Shown here: in pieces, positions 16,732-25,662 of the stretch
Layout: each line of letters starts with the position of its first letter
Numbering within the stretch: position 1 is the stretch's first letter
From: an uncultured Actinomycetes bacterium
GTDB lineage: Bacteria > Actinomycetota > CADDZG01 > WHSQ01
Direction: 5' to 3'
Assembly (NCBI GenBank): GCA_937863385.1
Contig: CALMBW010000007.1
Location: 1-64,000 of the forward strand
Length of the DNA: 64,000 nt
The notes under the pieces: model-generated
Told to the model about the DNA's origin: nothing
The model's input: only the letters and a program-made list of their open reading frames with translations
Databases searched by the model: none
Position numbers and translations under genes: made by a program

Positions 16732-17801
16732 TGCTCTCCGAAAAGAACCTTACGGTGGGCTACGACGCCGGCCCCCTGCTTGACCCCCCCACTGGAGTAG
16801 GCCGCTACACATCAGAGCTCGCAAGAGCGCTCGAGATCAGAGGGGTGGAGTTGCGTCGTTACGCGGTGGCATGGAAAGGGAAGCCGCCGGACGATGTTCA
16901 GCGCATCCGCATGCCCGCCAAACTGGCCCACAGGACGTGGCGGGCCTTCGGTCGCCCCTCTGTCGAAAGGGCCGTGGGCGATGTGGATCTCGTTCACGCC
17001 ACGAACTACGTTCTTCCACCGACGAAAGCACCGGGGGTCGTGACGATCCACGACCTGACCTTCTTGCGGGACGACGTCTACCCGGGTGGCCAAAGATTGC
17101 GAAAGTTGGTGCCAGAGTCTCTGCGGCGTGCCGCTCGAGTGATCACGCCCAGCGTTGCTATCGCCGATGAGCTTGCCGAGAGGTGTGAGTATCCGCGCGA
17201 CAAGATCTCGGTGACTCATGAAGGCGTGTCTGAAGAGTTCTTTGCCGCAAGTCCGCTGTCCGACACCGCTTTGGGGCGACTGGGCATCGCCGGGCGGTTC
17301 GTCATCGCAGTGGGAACGATCGAGCCCCGCAAGAACCTGCGTACGTTGCTCGCCGCATGGCGTAAGGCGGAACTCGATGGCCACACCTTGGTCATCGCGG
17401 GACCGAAGGGGTGGGGTCCCGCTCTGCCAGAGACCCCTGGTGTCGTGCTAACGGGATGGGTGGGGGACTCGACCCTCCCCGGGTTGTACGCAGCTGCGGA
17501 TGCCTTCTGCTACCCGTCACTGTACGAGGGCTTCGGACTACCTCCGGTCGAGGCGATGGCAGCGGGAACTCCGGTGGTCGCCGGGGCTTACTCGGCGGCA
17601 ACAGAGATCCTCGGTTCGGCCGCCTTGATCGTTGACCCTTTGGACGCAGATGCCCTTGCGGGTGCCATTCGTCAAGCTTTGACCGACGATGCCACCCGGG
17701 CGCAACTCCGGGTTGCAGGGCGGGCCAGGGCGGCTGCTTACACCTGGGATGCGACCGGCAAGGCAACCATCGACTGCTACCGGAGCGTTATCCAGGGGTA
17801 G
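16731..17801 (+). CDS. GT4-family glycosyltransferase
   Basis: A 356-residue GT-B glycosyltransferase. It starts at GTG 16731, overlapping the stop of the preceding gene by one base (TAGTG), so the two are translationally coupled. Seen: GYDAGPLLDPPTGVGRYTSE, VVTIHDLTFLRDD, FVIAVGTIEPRKNLRTLLAA and CYPSLYEGFGLPPVEAMAAG, which carries the EX7E-type donor motif. Being coupled to a GDP-fucose-synthase-like gene, it may use a GDP-deoxysugar; this is inference. Confidence 0.88.
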   Translation: MLSEKNLTVGYDAGPLLDPPTGVGRYTSELARALEIRGVELRRYAVAWKGKPPDDVQRIRMPAKLAHRTWRAFGRPSVERAVGDVDLVHATNYVLPPTKAPGVVTIHDLTFLRDDVYPGGQRLRKLVPESLRRAARVITPSVAIADELAERCEYPRDKISVTHEGVSEEFFAASPLSDTALGRLGIAGRFVIAVGTIEPRKNLRTLLAAWRKAELDGHTLVIAGPKGWGPALPETPGVVLTGWVGDSTLPGLYAAADAFCYPSLYEGFGLPPVEAMAAGTPVVAGAYSAATEILGSAALIVDPLDADALAGAIRQALTDDATRAQLRVAGRARAAAYTWDATGKATIDCYRSVIQG

Positions 17802-17844
17802 TTGTCGATCTCAAGAACCTCCAGCTACCCGCCGATACCAAAAG

Positions 17845-17861
17845 TGGGGCATATGTTGCTG
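17845..17861. promoter_or_regulatory. Intergenic 17-mer shared with 62857-62873
   Basis: TGGGGCATATGTTGCTG lies 56 bp before the SpoIID gene. The same sequence with one change (C to T at position 6) lies 22 bp before the M23 peptidase gene. Both genes encode secreted cell-wall proteins, so a shared promoter or operator is likely. The binding factor is unknown. Confidence 0.45.
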
Positions 17862-17917
17862 GTGGGGCTACTGTCTTAGATGTCCGATGTCCGAGCTATC
17901 CGGATCTGGGTGAGGCG

Positions 17918-19864
17918 ATGAGGATCATCAGGGCGCTGTTGGTGCCGGCGATCGCTGCTGCGTTGCTGGTGCCGGGCGTCGCAATAGCTCAAGAGCGCAC
18001 CGTCATCATCACCGGCGGGGGCTGGGGGCACGGTCTCGGGATGTCGCAGTATGGCGCTCTCGGCCGGGCTCGCAACGGCAAGAGTGCCGAGCAGATCCTC
18101 GAGCACTACTACTCCGGAGCAAGCGTCGAGGACCGAACCATCGGCGGCAATATCCGGATCAATCTCTTGCCCGGGTACGGCTCGCACCAAGGGTCGCTTT
18201 CGCTTACCTCGACACCTTTCCGGGCCGGATCCGGGAAGATCGCGATCAAGGTCCAAGGCGAGAAGACGCCCATCGTCGAAGGCGAAGGGGACGAATTCCG
18301 ATTCGAGGCGAGCGGCACCGGCGGGATGCGCCTGAGCAAGAACTCCAAAGATGTAGAGCGAGATGGGAAGTCGGTGTTCGGAAGCCCCTCCGAATCTTTG
18401 ATCGTGGTCTTTTCGAAGTTCGGATCCGCTCTTGAGCCTTCGGCGAAATCGCACCGTTACGTTTATGGCAAGGGCCGTGTCGAAACCTACGCTTCGGGTG
18501 CCTGCGGGAGCGGATACTGCATCCGGCTGGTTCTCGATCTGCCGATGCAGAAGTATCTCTATGGGTTGGGAGAGGTTCCTTCCTCATGGCCGAAGGCGGC
18601 ACTAGAAGCACAAGCCATCGCCGGTCGCACCTACGCATTCAAGCGCAAGCTTCGTTACGACCCTAGCCTCCGTGAATGCGGTTGCCACCTTTATGACTCG
18701 ACGATCGACCAGGCCTACATCGGGGATAGCAAGCGCACGGGCTCGGGCCAGTGGTGGACCGACTGGAAGGGCGCGGTCGACGACACGAACGAGATGGTTA
18801 TCACCTATGCGGGTGACGTTGTGGAGTACGCCTTGTACTCGTCCTCGTCGGGGGGGCATACCGAGAACAACGAGAACGTGTGGGGCGGGTCGCCGGTCGA
18901 ATATCTGCGGGGGGTCAGTGATTCTCCGGATAGAGCCGGAGGCGATAACCCGAACTACAAGTGGGAGCTCGAGATGACGTGGAGTGATTTCTCCAACAAG
19001 CTCGATGCTCGATTCGGGGTGGGGGACCTTGAGGAATTCGAACTCGTCAAACCTTTCGGGGTTTCGGGCCGGGTCACCGTGGTCGATGGTAGTAGCGGCG
19101 GCGTCCGCATCGTGGGCTCGAGCAAGACTGCCCGAGCGAGCGGCTGGGATGTGCGCGCGGCCCTCGGACTGAAAGACACGCTGTTCCGCGTGGATCTCGG
19201 ATACGAAGTGGCCAAGCGGTTCCGAAGCAAGTACGACAAGCTTGACTCCGCGCCCGGCTCGGCAACATCGAGGGCCTACGACGTTCCCCGAGGTTGGAAA
19301 GAGGCCCGGGGACTGGCCCAGAACTTTTCGGTCGGTCGCATGACCTACACGGCTTCGATCGAAAAGGTCGTGTGGCAGTACGGGCGGATCTTGGCTACCT
19401 ATGACGCTCTCGGCCGCGAGAAGTCTGCCCTTGGGATGCCCGCCAGTGGCATCTGGTCGGGTGAAGGGTTCAAGGCAGCGTCCTACATCGCCGGACGCCT
19501 GGTGAGGGTCGAAGGGTCGGGTGTGTTCGCGGTGCTCGGTTCCTTCGAAGAGGCTTACAAGCGGACGGGTGCTATCACGGGGGCCTTGGGCGTTCCGAAG
19601 GCAGATCGCCGGGCTGACCCTGCTCTTGGTACCGGCGGCCGCCTCCAACGGTTCGTGAACGGCTCGATCTACAAGTCCGGCGAAGGCACTTTCGCCATCT
19701 TCGGACCGATCGAGGATCGTTATCGCAAGCTCGGCGAAGGCGAGTCGGCTTGTGGTGCACCGACGTCGGACGTCGAGCAACAAGGTGATGGTTGGGTCGC
19801 TTTGTTCGCCGAAGGCTCGATCGTCGTGAAGGGTTCCGGCAAACTGCAGGTCAACTGCGGCTAG
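17918..19864 (+). CDS. SpoIID/LytB-domain secreted protein with LGFP repeats
   Basis: A 648-residue secreted protein. It has a signal peptide (about 1-25, ending VAIAQE), the N-terminal SpoIID motif GGGWGHGLGMSQYGA, and the lytic core GEVPSSWPKAALEAQAIAGR, whose Glu matches the catalytic Glu of SpoIID. SpoIID proteins are lytic transglycosylases that cut denuded glycan strands. The C-terminal third carries LGFP-type repeats (LGMPASG, LGVPKAD, CGAPTSD), which in mycolata and related bacteria are thought to anchor or modulate cell-wall enzymes. A spore function is not implied, as there are no other sporulation genes here. Confidence 0.88.
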   Translation: MRIIRALLVPAIAAALLVPGVAIAQERTVIITGGGWGHGLGMSQYGALGRARNGKSAEQILEHYYSGASVEDRTIGGNIRINLLPGYGSHQGSLSLTSTPFRAGSGKIAIKVQGEKTPIVEGEGDEFRFEASGTGGMRLSKNSKDVERDGKSVFGSPSESLIVVFSKFGSALEPSAKSHRYVYGKGRVETYASGACGSGYCIRLVLDLPMQKYLYGLGEVPSSWPKAALEAQAIAGRTYAFKRKLRYDPSLRECGCHLYDSTIDQAYIGDSKRTGSGQWWTDWKGAVDDTNEMVITYAGDVVEYALYSSSSGGHTENNENVWGGSPVEYLRGVSDSPDRAGGDNPNYKWELEMTWSDFSNKLDARFGVGDLEEFELVKPFGVSGRVTVVDGSSGGVRIVGSSKTARASGWDVRAALGLKDTLFRVDLGYEVAKRFRSKYDKLDSAPGSATSRAYDVPRGWKEARGLAQNFSVGRMTYTASIEKVVWQYGRILATYDALGREKSALGMPASGIWSGEGFKAASYIAGRLVRVEGSGVFAVLGSFEEAYKRTGAITGALGVPKADRRADPALGTGGRLQRFVNGSIYKSGEGTFAIFGPIEDRYRKLGEGESACGAPTSDVEQQGDGWVALFAEGSIVVKGSGKLQVNCG

Positions 19865-19895
19865 CGTGCGAGGCACCGCCCGCGCGCTGGCGCAC

Positions 19896-19901
19896 TAGAC
19901 T
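19896..19901 (+). promoter_or_regulatory. Leaderless-type -10 box (TAGACT) of small membrane protein gene
   Basis: TAGACT lies 7 nt before the ATG at 19909; no ribosome-binding site is visible. Confidence 0.5.
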
Positions 19902-19908
19902 GCCGCAC

Positions 19909-20364
19909 ATGGCGCTCGAAGTTCCGCCGCCTCAGGCGATCCCCGTTCCTACCTCCGAACATTCGGGGGCCGGCCGCCTCGTGTCCCTTTTCCTGCTGCT
20001 CGTGAGTGTCTCGTTCTCGATCGGCGGCCAGTTGATGCTCAAGGCTGCGATGGACCGCGTAGGACGGATCGGGGGGGCCGAGATCGCAGCGGCCGGTGAC
20101 ACCCTTGCTCGTGCAGCGAAGGAGCCGAGGCTGTGGATCGGGCTGTTCCTCTTCGGGATCTCCGCGATCTTCTGGCTGGTAGTGCTGTCTCGCGTTCCCC
20201 TTTCGGTTGCCTATCCGATCGTCGGGATCTCTTACATCCTCATCGTGTTGCTCGGGCGCTTCGTTCTCGATGAGCCGGTGCCCGCTCTCCGCTGGGTCGG
20301 AGTCCTAGTGGTAGCCACCGGGATAGCGATCATCGGGATCTCGTTCCGGCGTTCGATGACCTGA
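19909..20364 (+). CDS. Four-helix SMR/EamA-type membrane protein
   Basis: A 151-residue protein with four predicted membrane helices (about 26-45, 73-95, 97-117, 125-144), like the small multidrug resistance and ArnE/ArnF families. Helix 1 has the SFSIGGQLMLKAAM pattern and helix 3 the VPLSVAYPIVGISYI pattern of EamA half-transporters. In glycan loci such proteins often flip or help flip lipid-linked sugars, which fits the neighbours. It is coupled to the next gene by TGATG. The start is ATG 19909 with a TAGACT box. Confidence 0.75.
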   Translation: MALEVPPPQAIPVPTSEHSGAGRLVSLFLLLVSVSFSIGGQLMLKAAMDRVGRIGGAEIAAAGDTLARAAKEPRLWIGLFLFGISAIFWLVVLSRVPLSVAYPIVGISYILIVLLGRFVLDEPVPALRWVGVLVVATGIAIIGISFRRSMT

Positions 20365-21350
20365 TGAAGGCTCTTCTTATCGCGGGTGGATTCGGCACCC
20401 GCTTGCGTCCGCTGACCTTCACCCGTCCCAAACACCTGCTGCCGATCGCCAACCGGCCACACCTCCATCACGTCTTCGATCTTTTGCAGCGCCATGGCAT
20501 CGACGAGGTAGTACTGCTCACCTCTTACCTCGCCGAGACGTTCGAAGCATCTGTCGCGCACGGTCGTGAGAGAGGGATGCGAGTGGAGGTCACCCATGAA
20601 GAACACCCCCTGGGGACGGCAGGAGCCCTGAAGAATGCCCAGGGTTTCATCGGCGATGAAACCTTCTTCGCCTTCAACGGCGATGTTCTCACCGACTCGG
20701 ACCTTCAAGCGATGTTGGCTTTCCATCGTGAACGTGAGGCCGAAGCGACGATCCTTCTTACGCCGGTGGATGATCCCTCGGCTTATGGAGTCGTTCCGAC
20801 GAACGGGTCGGGCAGGGTTCAAGGCTTCATCGAGAAGCCCCCTCCCGATCAAGCTCCGACGAACCTGATCAATGCCGGTGTCTACATCATGGAACCGAGC
20901 GTCTTGGATCGGATCCCCGAAGGGGTCGAGTACTCGGCCGAGAGGGCGCTTTTCCCCGATCTGGTCGAAGAGGGAGCTCGTTTGTTCGCTACGGGGACGG
21001 ATGCCTATTGGATGGATATCGGAACTCCGGCCAAGTATCTGCAGGCGAACATGGATGCACTCACGGGTGCATTCCAGACGGATGCGGTCGGGGACCCGGG
21101 TGAGGGAGCGGTTGTCGCTGCGGAAGGTGTGAGTGTTGCCGAAGGTTGCCGGCTATCGGCGGTGTGTCTCGGACCCGGCACTCGGGTCGAAACTGGTGCG
21201 CATGTGGAGAGATCTGTATTGCTGGCCGAGGCGGTAGTGGAACGGGGTGCTCGTGTGGTGAACTCGATCCTGGGCAAGGGCACCCGGATCGAAGCTGGTG
21301 TATCGATAGAGGGGGAGACCCTCGCCGACGAAACCCGAGTAGGAGGGTGA
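20364..21350 (+). CDS. Sugar-1-phosphate nucleotidyltransferase
   Basis: A 328-residue NDP-sugar pyrophosphorylase with a beta-helix tail, close to mannose-1-phosphate guanylyltransferase and glucose-1-phosphate thymidylyltransferase. Seen: the nucleotide loop AGGFGTRLRPLT with the activating Lys in TRPKHLLP, GTAGALKNA, FNGDVLTD with the metal-binding Asp, FIEKP, and hexapeptide repeats from about residue 245 (VAAEGVSVAEGCRLSAVCLG). It would supply an activated sugar such as GDP-mannose, which would suit the GDP-sugar genes nearby, but the base specificity is not certain. It is translationally coupled to the genes on both sides. Confidence 0.85.
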   Translation: MKALLIAGGFGTRLRPLTFTRPKHLLPIANRPHLHHVFDLLQRHGIDEVVLLTSYLAETFEASVAHGRERGMRVEVTHEEHPLGTAGALKNAQGFIGDETFFAFNGDVLTDSDLQAMLAFHREREAEATILLTPVDDPSAYGVVPTNGSGRVQGFIEKPPPDQAPTNLINAGVYIMEPSVLDRIPEGVEYSAERALFPDLVEEGARLFATGTDAYWMDIGTPAKYLQANMDALTGAFQTDAVGDPGEGAVVAAEGVSVAEGCRLSAVCLGPGTRVETGAHVERSVLLAEAVVERGARVVNSILGKGTRIEAGVSIEGETLADETRVGG

Positions 21351-21351
21351 C

Positions 21352-22326
21352 TTGAAGGTTCTCGTAACTGGTGCTGCCGGATTCATCGGCTCGCATCTTG
21401 TGGATCGGTTACTAGCGGAGGGCGAAGAGGTTCTCGGCATCGACGACCTCTCTTCCGGCAGCCTCGCCAACCTTGCCGATGCCCGGTCGACTTCTACCGG
21501 GAAATTCACATTCTCGAGGATCGATGTGCGGTCCGACGCGATCATCGATTTCATCAAGCGGACCAAGCCAGAAGTCGCGTTCCATCTAGCGGCCCAGGTG
21601 GACGTTCGCAAGAGTGTCTCGGATCCGATCCACGACGCGATGATCAACGTGATAGGGACCCTCAACGTCTTGCACGCTAGCGATCAAGCGGGGGTCCGCA
21701 AGGTCGTGTTCACCTCGTCGGGAGGCTGCATCTATGGGGAGCCGGGCGAGGATCGGCTTCCCGTTGGCGAAGACCAGTTCTTTCTGCCCGACGCGATGCC
21801 GGAGTCCCCTTACGGAGTGAGCAAGCGGATCATGCTGGACTACCTCCGTTACTTCAAGAAGATCAAGGATCTCGATTACACGGCTCTAGCCCTCGCGAAC
21901 GTCTACGGTCCCCGGCAGGAGCCCGCCGCCGAGGTGGGGCTAGAAGGTCAGGTCGTAGCGATCTTCTCTCGTCGTCAATTGGCCAAGCGCTTGTGCACCG
22001 TCTATGGCGACGGAACGCAGACGCGTGACTTCGTGTTCTCTGACGATGTCGTCTCTGCTTTCGTCGCGGCTCGTGACAAAGGCAGTGGCGAACTCATCAA
22101 CATCGGCAGCGGCGTCGAGACTTCGGTCAACGAACTGTTCGCCGAGTTGAGCAAGATCACGGGCAACGACATGGAACCTCGCTACGCGGAGGCGCGCCCC
22201 GGAGAGCTCGAACGGATCGTTATCGACTACAGCAAGGCAACTGAGGTTCTGGGATGGCGCCCTCAGCACGATCTTCAAGAGGGCCTGAAGCAGACCGTCG
22301 CCTACTTCAGGGCCCACCCGAAGTAG
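21352..22326 (+). CDS. NAD-dependent UDP-glucose 4-epimerase-like enzyme
   Basis: A 324-residue extended SDR with VTGAAGFIGSHLVDRL at the N-terminus, HLAAQVDVRKSV, the catalytic TSSGGCIYG and SPYGVSKRIML (YxxxK), and NVYGPRQEP. It is most like UDP-glucose or UDP-glucuronate 4-epimerases. The start is TTG 21352, one base after the previous stop, with GGAGGG in the end of the upstream gene. Its stop codon is part of a 32-bp palindrome that forms the terminator. Confidence 0.86.
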   Translation: MKVLVTGAAGFIGSHLVDRLLAEGEEVLGIDDLSSGSLANLADARSTSTGKFTFSRIDVRSDAIIDFIKRTKPEVAFHLAAQVDVRKSVSDPIHDAMINVIGTLNVLHASDQAGVRKVVFTSSGGCIYGEPGEDRLPVGEDQFFLPDAMPESPYGVSKRIMLDYLRYFKKIKDLDYTALALANVYGPRQEPAAEVGLEGQVVAIFSRRQLAKRLCTVYGDGTQTRDFVFSDDVVSAFVAARDKGSGELINIGSGVETSVNELFAELSKITGNDMEPRYAEARPGELERIVIDYSKATEVLGWRPQHDLQEGLKQTVAYFRAHPK

Positions 22327-22352
22327 GGAACCTCGATCGAGGTTCCCTACTT
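22321..22352. terminator. 32-bp perfect palindrome, bidirectional terminator
   Basis: A perfect 32-bp palindrome (half-site AAGTAGGGAACCTCGA) contains the TAG stop of the epimerase gene and lies 22 bp past the end of the convergent acylase gene. RNA from either strand forms the same long hairpin, ending CUACUU. The core CCTCGATCGAGG is shared with 147-168. Confidence 0.75.
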
Positions 22353-22373
22353 CGTGCTGATCGTGACGAGTGC

Positions 22374-24908
22374 TTAGTCGTGGATCTCGACCAGGTGGTT
22401 CCAGGTTCCCCGGTTCTGCCACGGGATGGGTGCGACCGATGGGCTTCCGAGTGAGTTGAACTCCAGGTAGTCGGCAGGCCACTCCCATGTTGCCGGGTCG
22501 GCACCCAGTTCCGAAGTCAACGTGGCCATGGTGTAGTCGAAGGATTCCTGGATCATCTGGGCGCAGGTCTCCGTGACATCGGTGTCGATGTTGTCGCAGT
22601 AATCCAAGCTGTACTTGCCTGCGTTGCCTGAGGCGAGGTTCCACAGGTAGTTGACCCACGAGTAGAAGTAGGAGGAGCCGTTGCTAGACGCAGCGTCATC
22701 CGTCAGCTCGATGCCCCAGCTCTCCAGGTCCCCGATCTCATCGGTGAAAACGCGCAGCACCAGGTCCTCGAGCATCGTGTCCCACGCAGCGACTGCCGTG
22801 GCCGAGTCTTGGTTCTCGTCACGGTCGATGTCCGTGCGATGCGAACCCATGTCCACCCAACCCTGGATCGCATCCTTGACCTCTGCACCTGCGGTATCCG
22901 CGGGGGAGATCGATCCACTGAGGTGCTCCCAGAGAGCCATCGCGTTGATATCCCGTGTGGCAGCCTCTTGCTCGACCTGAGCAACGTCGGCAGGGGTGAA
23001 CGGACCGCCCTGCATCTCCATGCCTTCTTTAAGCGCGAGAACCCGTTGCACCGAACCCCAACCACCACTTGCGGAGTTATCCCACCCTGTTGACGGCTTG
23101 CTGTTCCAGTTCACGAGCCACCCCTGTGTCGGATCGACGACGTGCGGGCGCTGCTCTTCGGAGATGACACCTTGCCACTCCCACTTGCCGGTTCCCCACG
23201 AGGGAAGGCGTGGGTTCACGCCATCAGCGCGGATCATGTGACGGCCCGAGTACCAATAAGCGACCACATCTTCGTCCGCGTACAGAAGATTGAACGAGAA
23301 GGGGAAATAGTCCGAGACGCCGACCTGGAACTCTTCGATCGTGTCGGTGCTCTTCAACGACCAGTACATCAGGGTAGTTAGAACGTCGGGTTCGTAACCC
23401 CAGGTTGCTCGTTGCTGACTTATGGCGATCGGTTTCTTTTTCACGGTTCCTCGTGACACCACGGGTCCGTGAACGGTGCGGTAGTACTTCACGCGGAACG
23501 GATCTTCCGATGGATCATCGGTGTAGATCAGCTCCGTGCGGCTCTTCATCTTCTTGCATCTGTTGTTGAACATGTAGAACTTGGAGTTCTTCTTCACGTT
23601 CTTCAAGGGGTTGTCCGACGCCGGGTTGCAGAGGCGCTCCGCGCGCTCGTCCATCATGTCCCCGACGCCAACCGGGACCATCCAAGCGTGCTGTCCAGTG
23701 CGACCGAGGCCCATCCAGGGAGATCCGGGGATGTTGGCGCCTGCGTAGTCGAAGCTCGGCGAGTGAGCTTCGACCTCCCACAGCGAGGCGGGTGCGTTAT
23801 ATCCAAGCTGAGGTGCCCCGAACTGGATCGGGTCGTCGTTCACCGTTGCATCACCCGCCACAACGATGCCGTTGGATGCCATCTTGGGGAGGCCGAACTG
23901 CCTTCGGATGCGAGCGTCGAGTCTTGATTCCCGCTCGAGTTGCGTGGCAAGGGCCTTGACGTTGTCAGGGATCGCTACCGCTTTGGGGTCGTACTCGTCG
24001 GAGAAGGTGGGGCTTTCGAACGTTCCGTCCTCAGGCTGGATCGATGGATAGGAATCAGGATCGTTGGCGAACAAGATGTCGTTGAAGACAGCATCACCGG
24101 TTGCCTTACCGAGCCGTGACCGCAGGTGCTTCAAGAACGCAGCTCTCTGGACCTCGTTACCGCCGTTTCCGCCGAGATCACGGCCTTGGTAGACGGCTAT
24201 CGCCACGGTGTCGAGAACGCTCCACGGAAGTAGTTGCTCACCCTGGTTGTAGTACTCCACGGGCATACCGGACTCGTTAGCCTCTTGGACGTATGCATTG
24301 ATGCCATCGGTGAATGCCTCGAGCAGGCTTTGAGTTTGTGCCCCGACCTCTCCGAAACGGTCATCGAGGGCGTCGTACATATCCTGCAGCTCGTCGGTTG
24401 TGTAGAGGTTGCGACGGATGAATTCATCGATCTCCAGGTAGGAGTCGCCAATGAGTTCCGACAGGCGGCCGGTGGAGAGGTGGCGGACGATGTCGATCTG
24501 CCACATGCGGTCCTCCGCTTGCGCGTATCCGATGCCATACATGAGAGCTTCATCGGTGTCGCCGTAGATATTGGGGACTCCGACCGAGTCACGATAGATC
24601 GTCACGTCGGTTCGGCCCGGAGGCTGGTATTCCTCTTCGATCTCATCGGGCGGGACGCCCCACTGCAACGGGTGGAAGTAGTTGCCGAGCTCGTCGGCTG
24701 TGATCTGGTCGTCATCGACGAAGGCGGCATAGTCCAAACGCTGGTCCTCTTCATGCGGGGTGAAACCCACTCCGCTTTCTCCCGGGACCAAGATGCCCCA
24801 TGCGGTCATCTTGTCTTCCAGTTCAGGTGTGGCTGCAGCAGCCCCGGTCGAAAGCGATGAAACCAGGAGCGCGCACACGGCGATGGGCGCGGATAAGCGG
24901 CGATGCAT
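22374..24908 (-). CDS. Secreted penicillin acylase-family (Ntn) hydrolase
   Basis: An 844-residue protein of the penicillin amidase family: signal peptide (about 1-26), alpha chain, spacer, then the autocatalytic Ser345 in PKMASNGIVVAG, which becomes the N-terminal nucleophile of the beta chain. DVTIYRDSVGVPNIYGDTDE near 101-120 is the usual N-terminal signature, and YFPFSFNLLYADEDVVAYW matches the family core. Members cleave amides such as beta-lactam side chains, N-acyl homoserine lactones or cyclic lipopeptides; the substrate here is unknown. ATG 24908 is chosen because AGGAG lies 7 bases upstream; the frame continues 48 bases further without such a site. Size is normal for the family. Confidence 0.9.
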   Translation of the reverse strand: MHRRLSAPIAVCALLVSSLSTGAAAATPELEDKMTAWGILVPGESGVGFTPHEEDQRLDYAAFVDDDQITADELGNYFHPLQWGVPPDEIEEEYQPPGRTDVTIYRDSVGVPNIYGDTDEALMYGIGYAQAEDRMWQIDIVRHLSTGRLSELIGDSYLEIDEFIRRNLYTTDELQDMYDALDDRFGEVGAQTQSLLEAFTDGINAYVQEANESGMPVEYYNQGEQLLPWSVLDTVAIAVYQGRDLGGNGGNEVQRAAFLKHLRSRLGKATGDAVFNDILFANDPDSYPSIQPEDGTFESPTFSDEYDPKAVAIPDNVKALATQLERESRLDARIRRQFGLPKMASNGIVVAGDATVNDDPIQFGAPQLGYNAPASLWEVEAHSPSFDYAGANIPGSPWMGLGRTGQHAWMVPVGVGDMMDERAERLCNPASDNPLKNVKKNSKFYMFNNRCKKMKSRTELIYTDDPSEDPFRVKYYRTVHGPVVSRGTVKKKPIAISQQRATWGYEPDVLTTLMYWSLKSTDTIEEFQVGVSDYFPFSFNLLYADEDVVAYWYSGRHMIRADGVNPRLPSWGTGKWEWQGVISEEQRPHVVDPTQGWLVNWNSKPSTGWDNSASGGWGSVQRVLALKEGMEMQGGPFTPADVAQVEQEAATRDINAMALWEHLSGSISPADTAGAEVKDAIQGWVDMGSHRTDIDRDENQDSATAVAAWDTMLEDLVLRVFTDEIGDLESWGIELTDDAASSNGSSYFYSWVNYLWNLASGNAGKYSLDYCDNIDTDVTETCAQMIQESFDYTMATLTSELGADPATWEWPADYLEFNSLGSPSVAPIPWQNRGTWNHLVEIHD

Positions 24909-24978
24909 CGAGACTCCTAACGTAGGGAACCCTCCGAAAACCCTGCCGCTTAGCATGTCAAGCAGGATGGGTAAAGGA

Positions 24979-24997
24979 AAGGGCGTCGCGGGCCCTT
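24979..24997 (-). terminator. Terminator hairpin after the DUF3105 gene
   Basis: On the minus strand AAGGGC, 7 nt, GCCCTT is followed by TCCTTT, 23 bp past the stop of the DUF3105 gene. It separates the F420 operon from the acylase gene. Confidence 0.45.
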
Positions 24998-25020
24998 CGC
25001 GGCTTTAGTCCCTAGGTAAC

Positions 25021-25662
25021 TTAGGAACCTGAGCTGTAGGTCTCGATCCCCACCTGTTCGGGGCCCTTACCCTGGAAACGCTCCCTGAAGCCACCGAGCA
25101 CCTCGCCAGAGACTTCTTCGCAGGACTGGGAGGCGCCCCAGGCAACGATCGTGAAGTTATAGCCGCTGGGAACGCTCTCGTAGGGCGTGCCCACCAGCGG
25201 AAGTCCGGCGTCATCGACGTAGGTCTCGAGGTCTTCTAGTACCGATGCTGGGGCTTGCGGGTCGTACCAGACGACTAGCTGACCGTGTTCGAGGTTGTGG
25301 ACGAGGTTGCCCTCCGTGAGAGGTTCACTCGAGAAGCCAGGGTCGGCCGTGGTGGGGTAGTGCTCGCCGGATGTCGGCGGTTGGGTCTGGTAGGAGAGCG
25401 GGGAACCCTCGTCAATGTGGCCGCGGCCCTCTTCGTCGAAAGTCTCGATGTCGGTGCAGCCTGCCTCATCGCTGGCGACACCGAATTCATCACTGACCTC
25501 GTCGGGGCGTTCCATGATGATCAGAGCGACCACGAGGGTGGCCACGATCGCTGTGACCGCAAGTGTCATCACGTTCCGCTTGCGGGCTGCCTGGGTCTGT
25601 TGCTGGCGTTTGCGCTCTTCCTCTAAACGCCGCCGCTGCTTCTCTTCTAACTTCTTACTCAC
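25021..25662 (-). CDS. DUF3105 membrane-anchored protein
   Basis: A 213-residue protein of the DUF3105 family. It has a charged, coiled-coil-like cytoplasmic N-terminus (KKLEEKQRRRLEEERKRQQQ), one membrane segment (about 30-50) and an extracellular domain with the family motifs PPTSGEHYPTTADPG and NLVHNLEHGQLVVWY. The function is unknown; the conserved histidines suggest a metal site. It starts at GTG 25662, overlaps the nitroreductase gene by 8 bp and so is the last gene of the F420 operon, although no F420 role is known for the family. Confidence 0.82.
   Translation of the reverse strand: MSKKLEEKQRRRLEEERKRQQQTQAARKRNVMTLAVTAIVATLVVALIIMERPDEVSDEFGVASDEAGCTDIETFDEEGRGHIDEGSPLSYQTQPPTSGEHYPTTADPGFSSEPLTEGNLVHNLEHGQLVVWYDPQAPASVLEDLETYVDDAGLPLVGTPYESVPSGYNFTIVAWGASQSCEEVSGEVLGGFRERFQGKGPEQVGIETYSSGS

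Noticed and set aside
18602-19876. Minus-strand reading frame of 424 codons opposite the SpoIID gene
   Set aside because: It is antisense to a gene with a signal peptide and known domains; no start signal or motif supports it.
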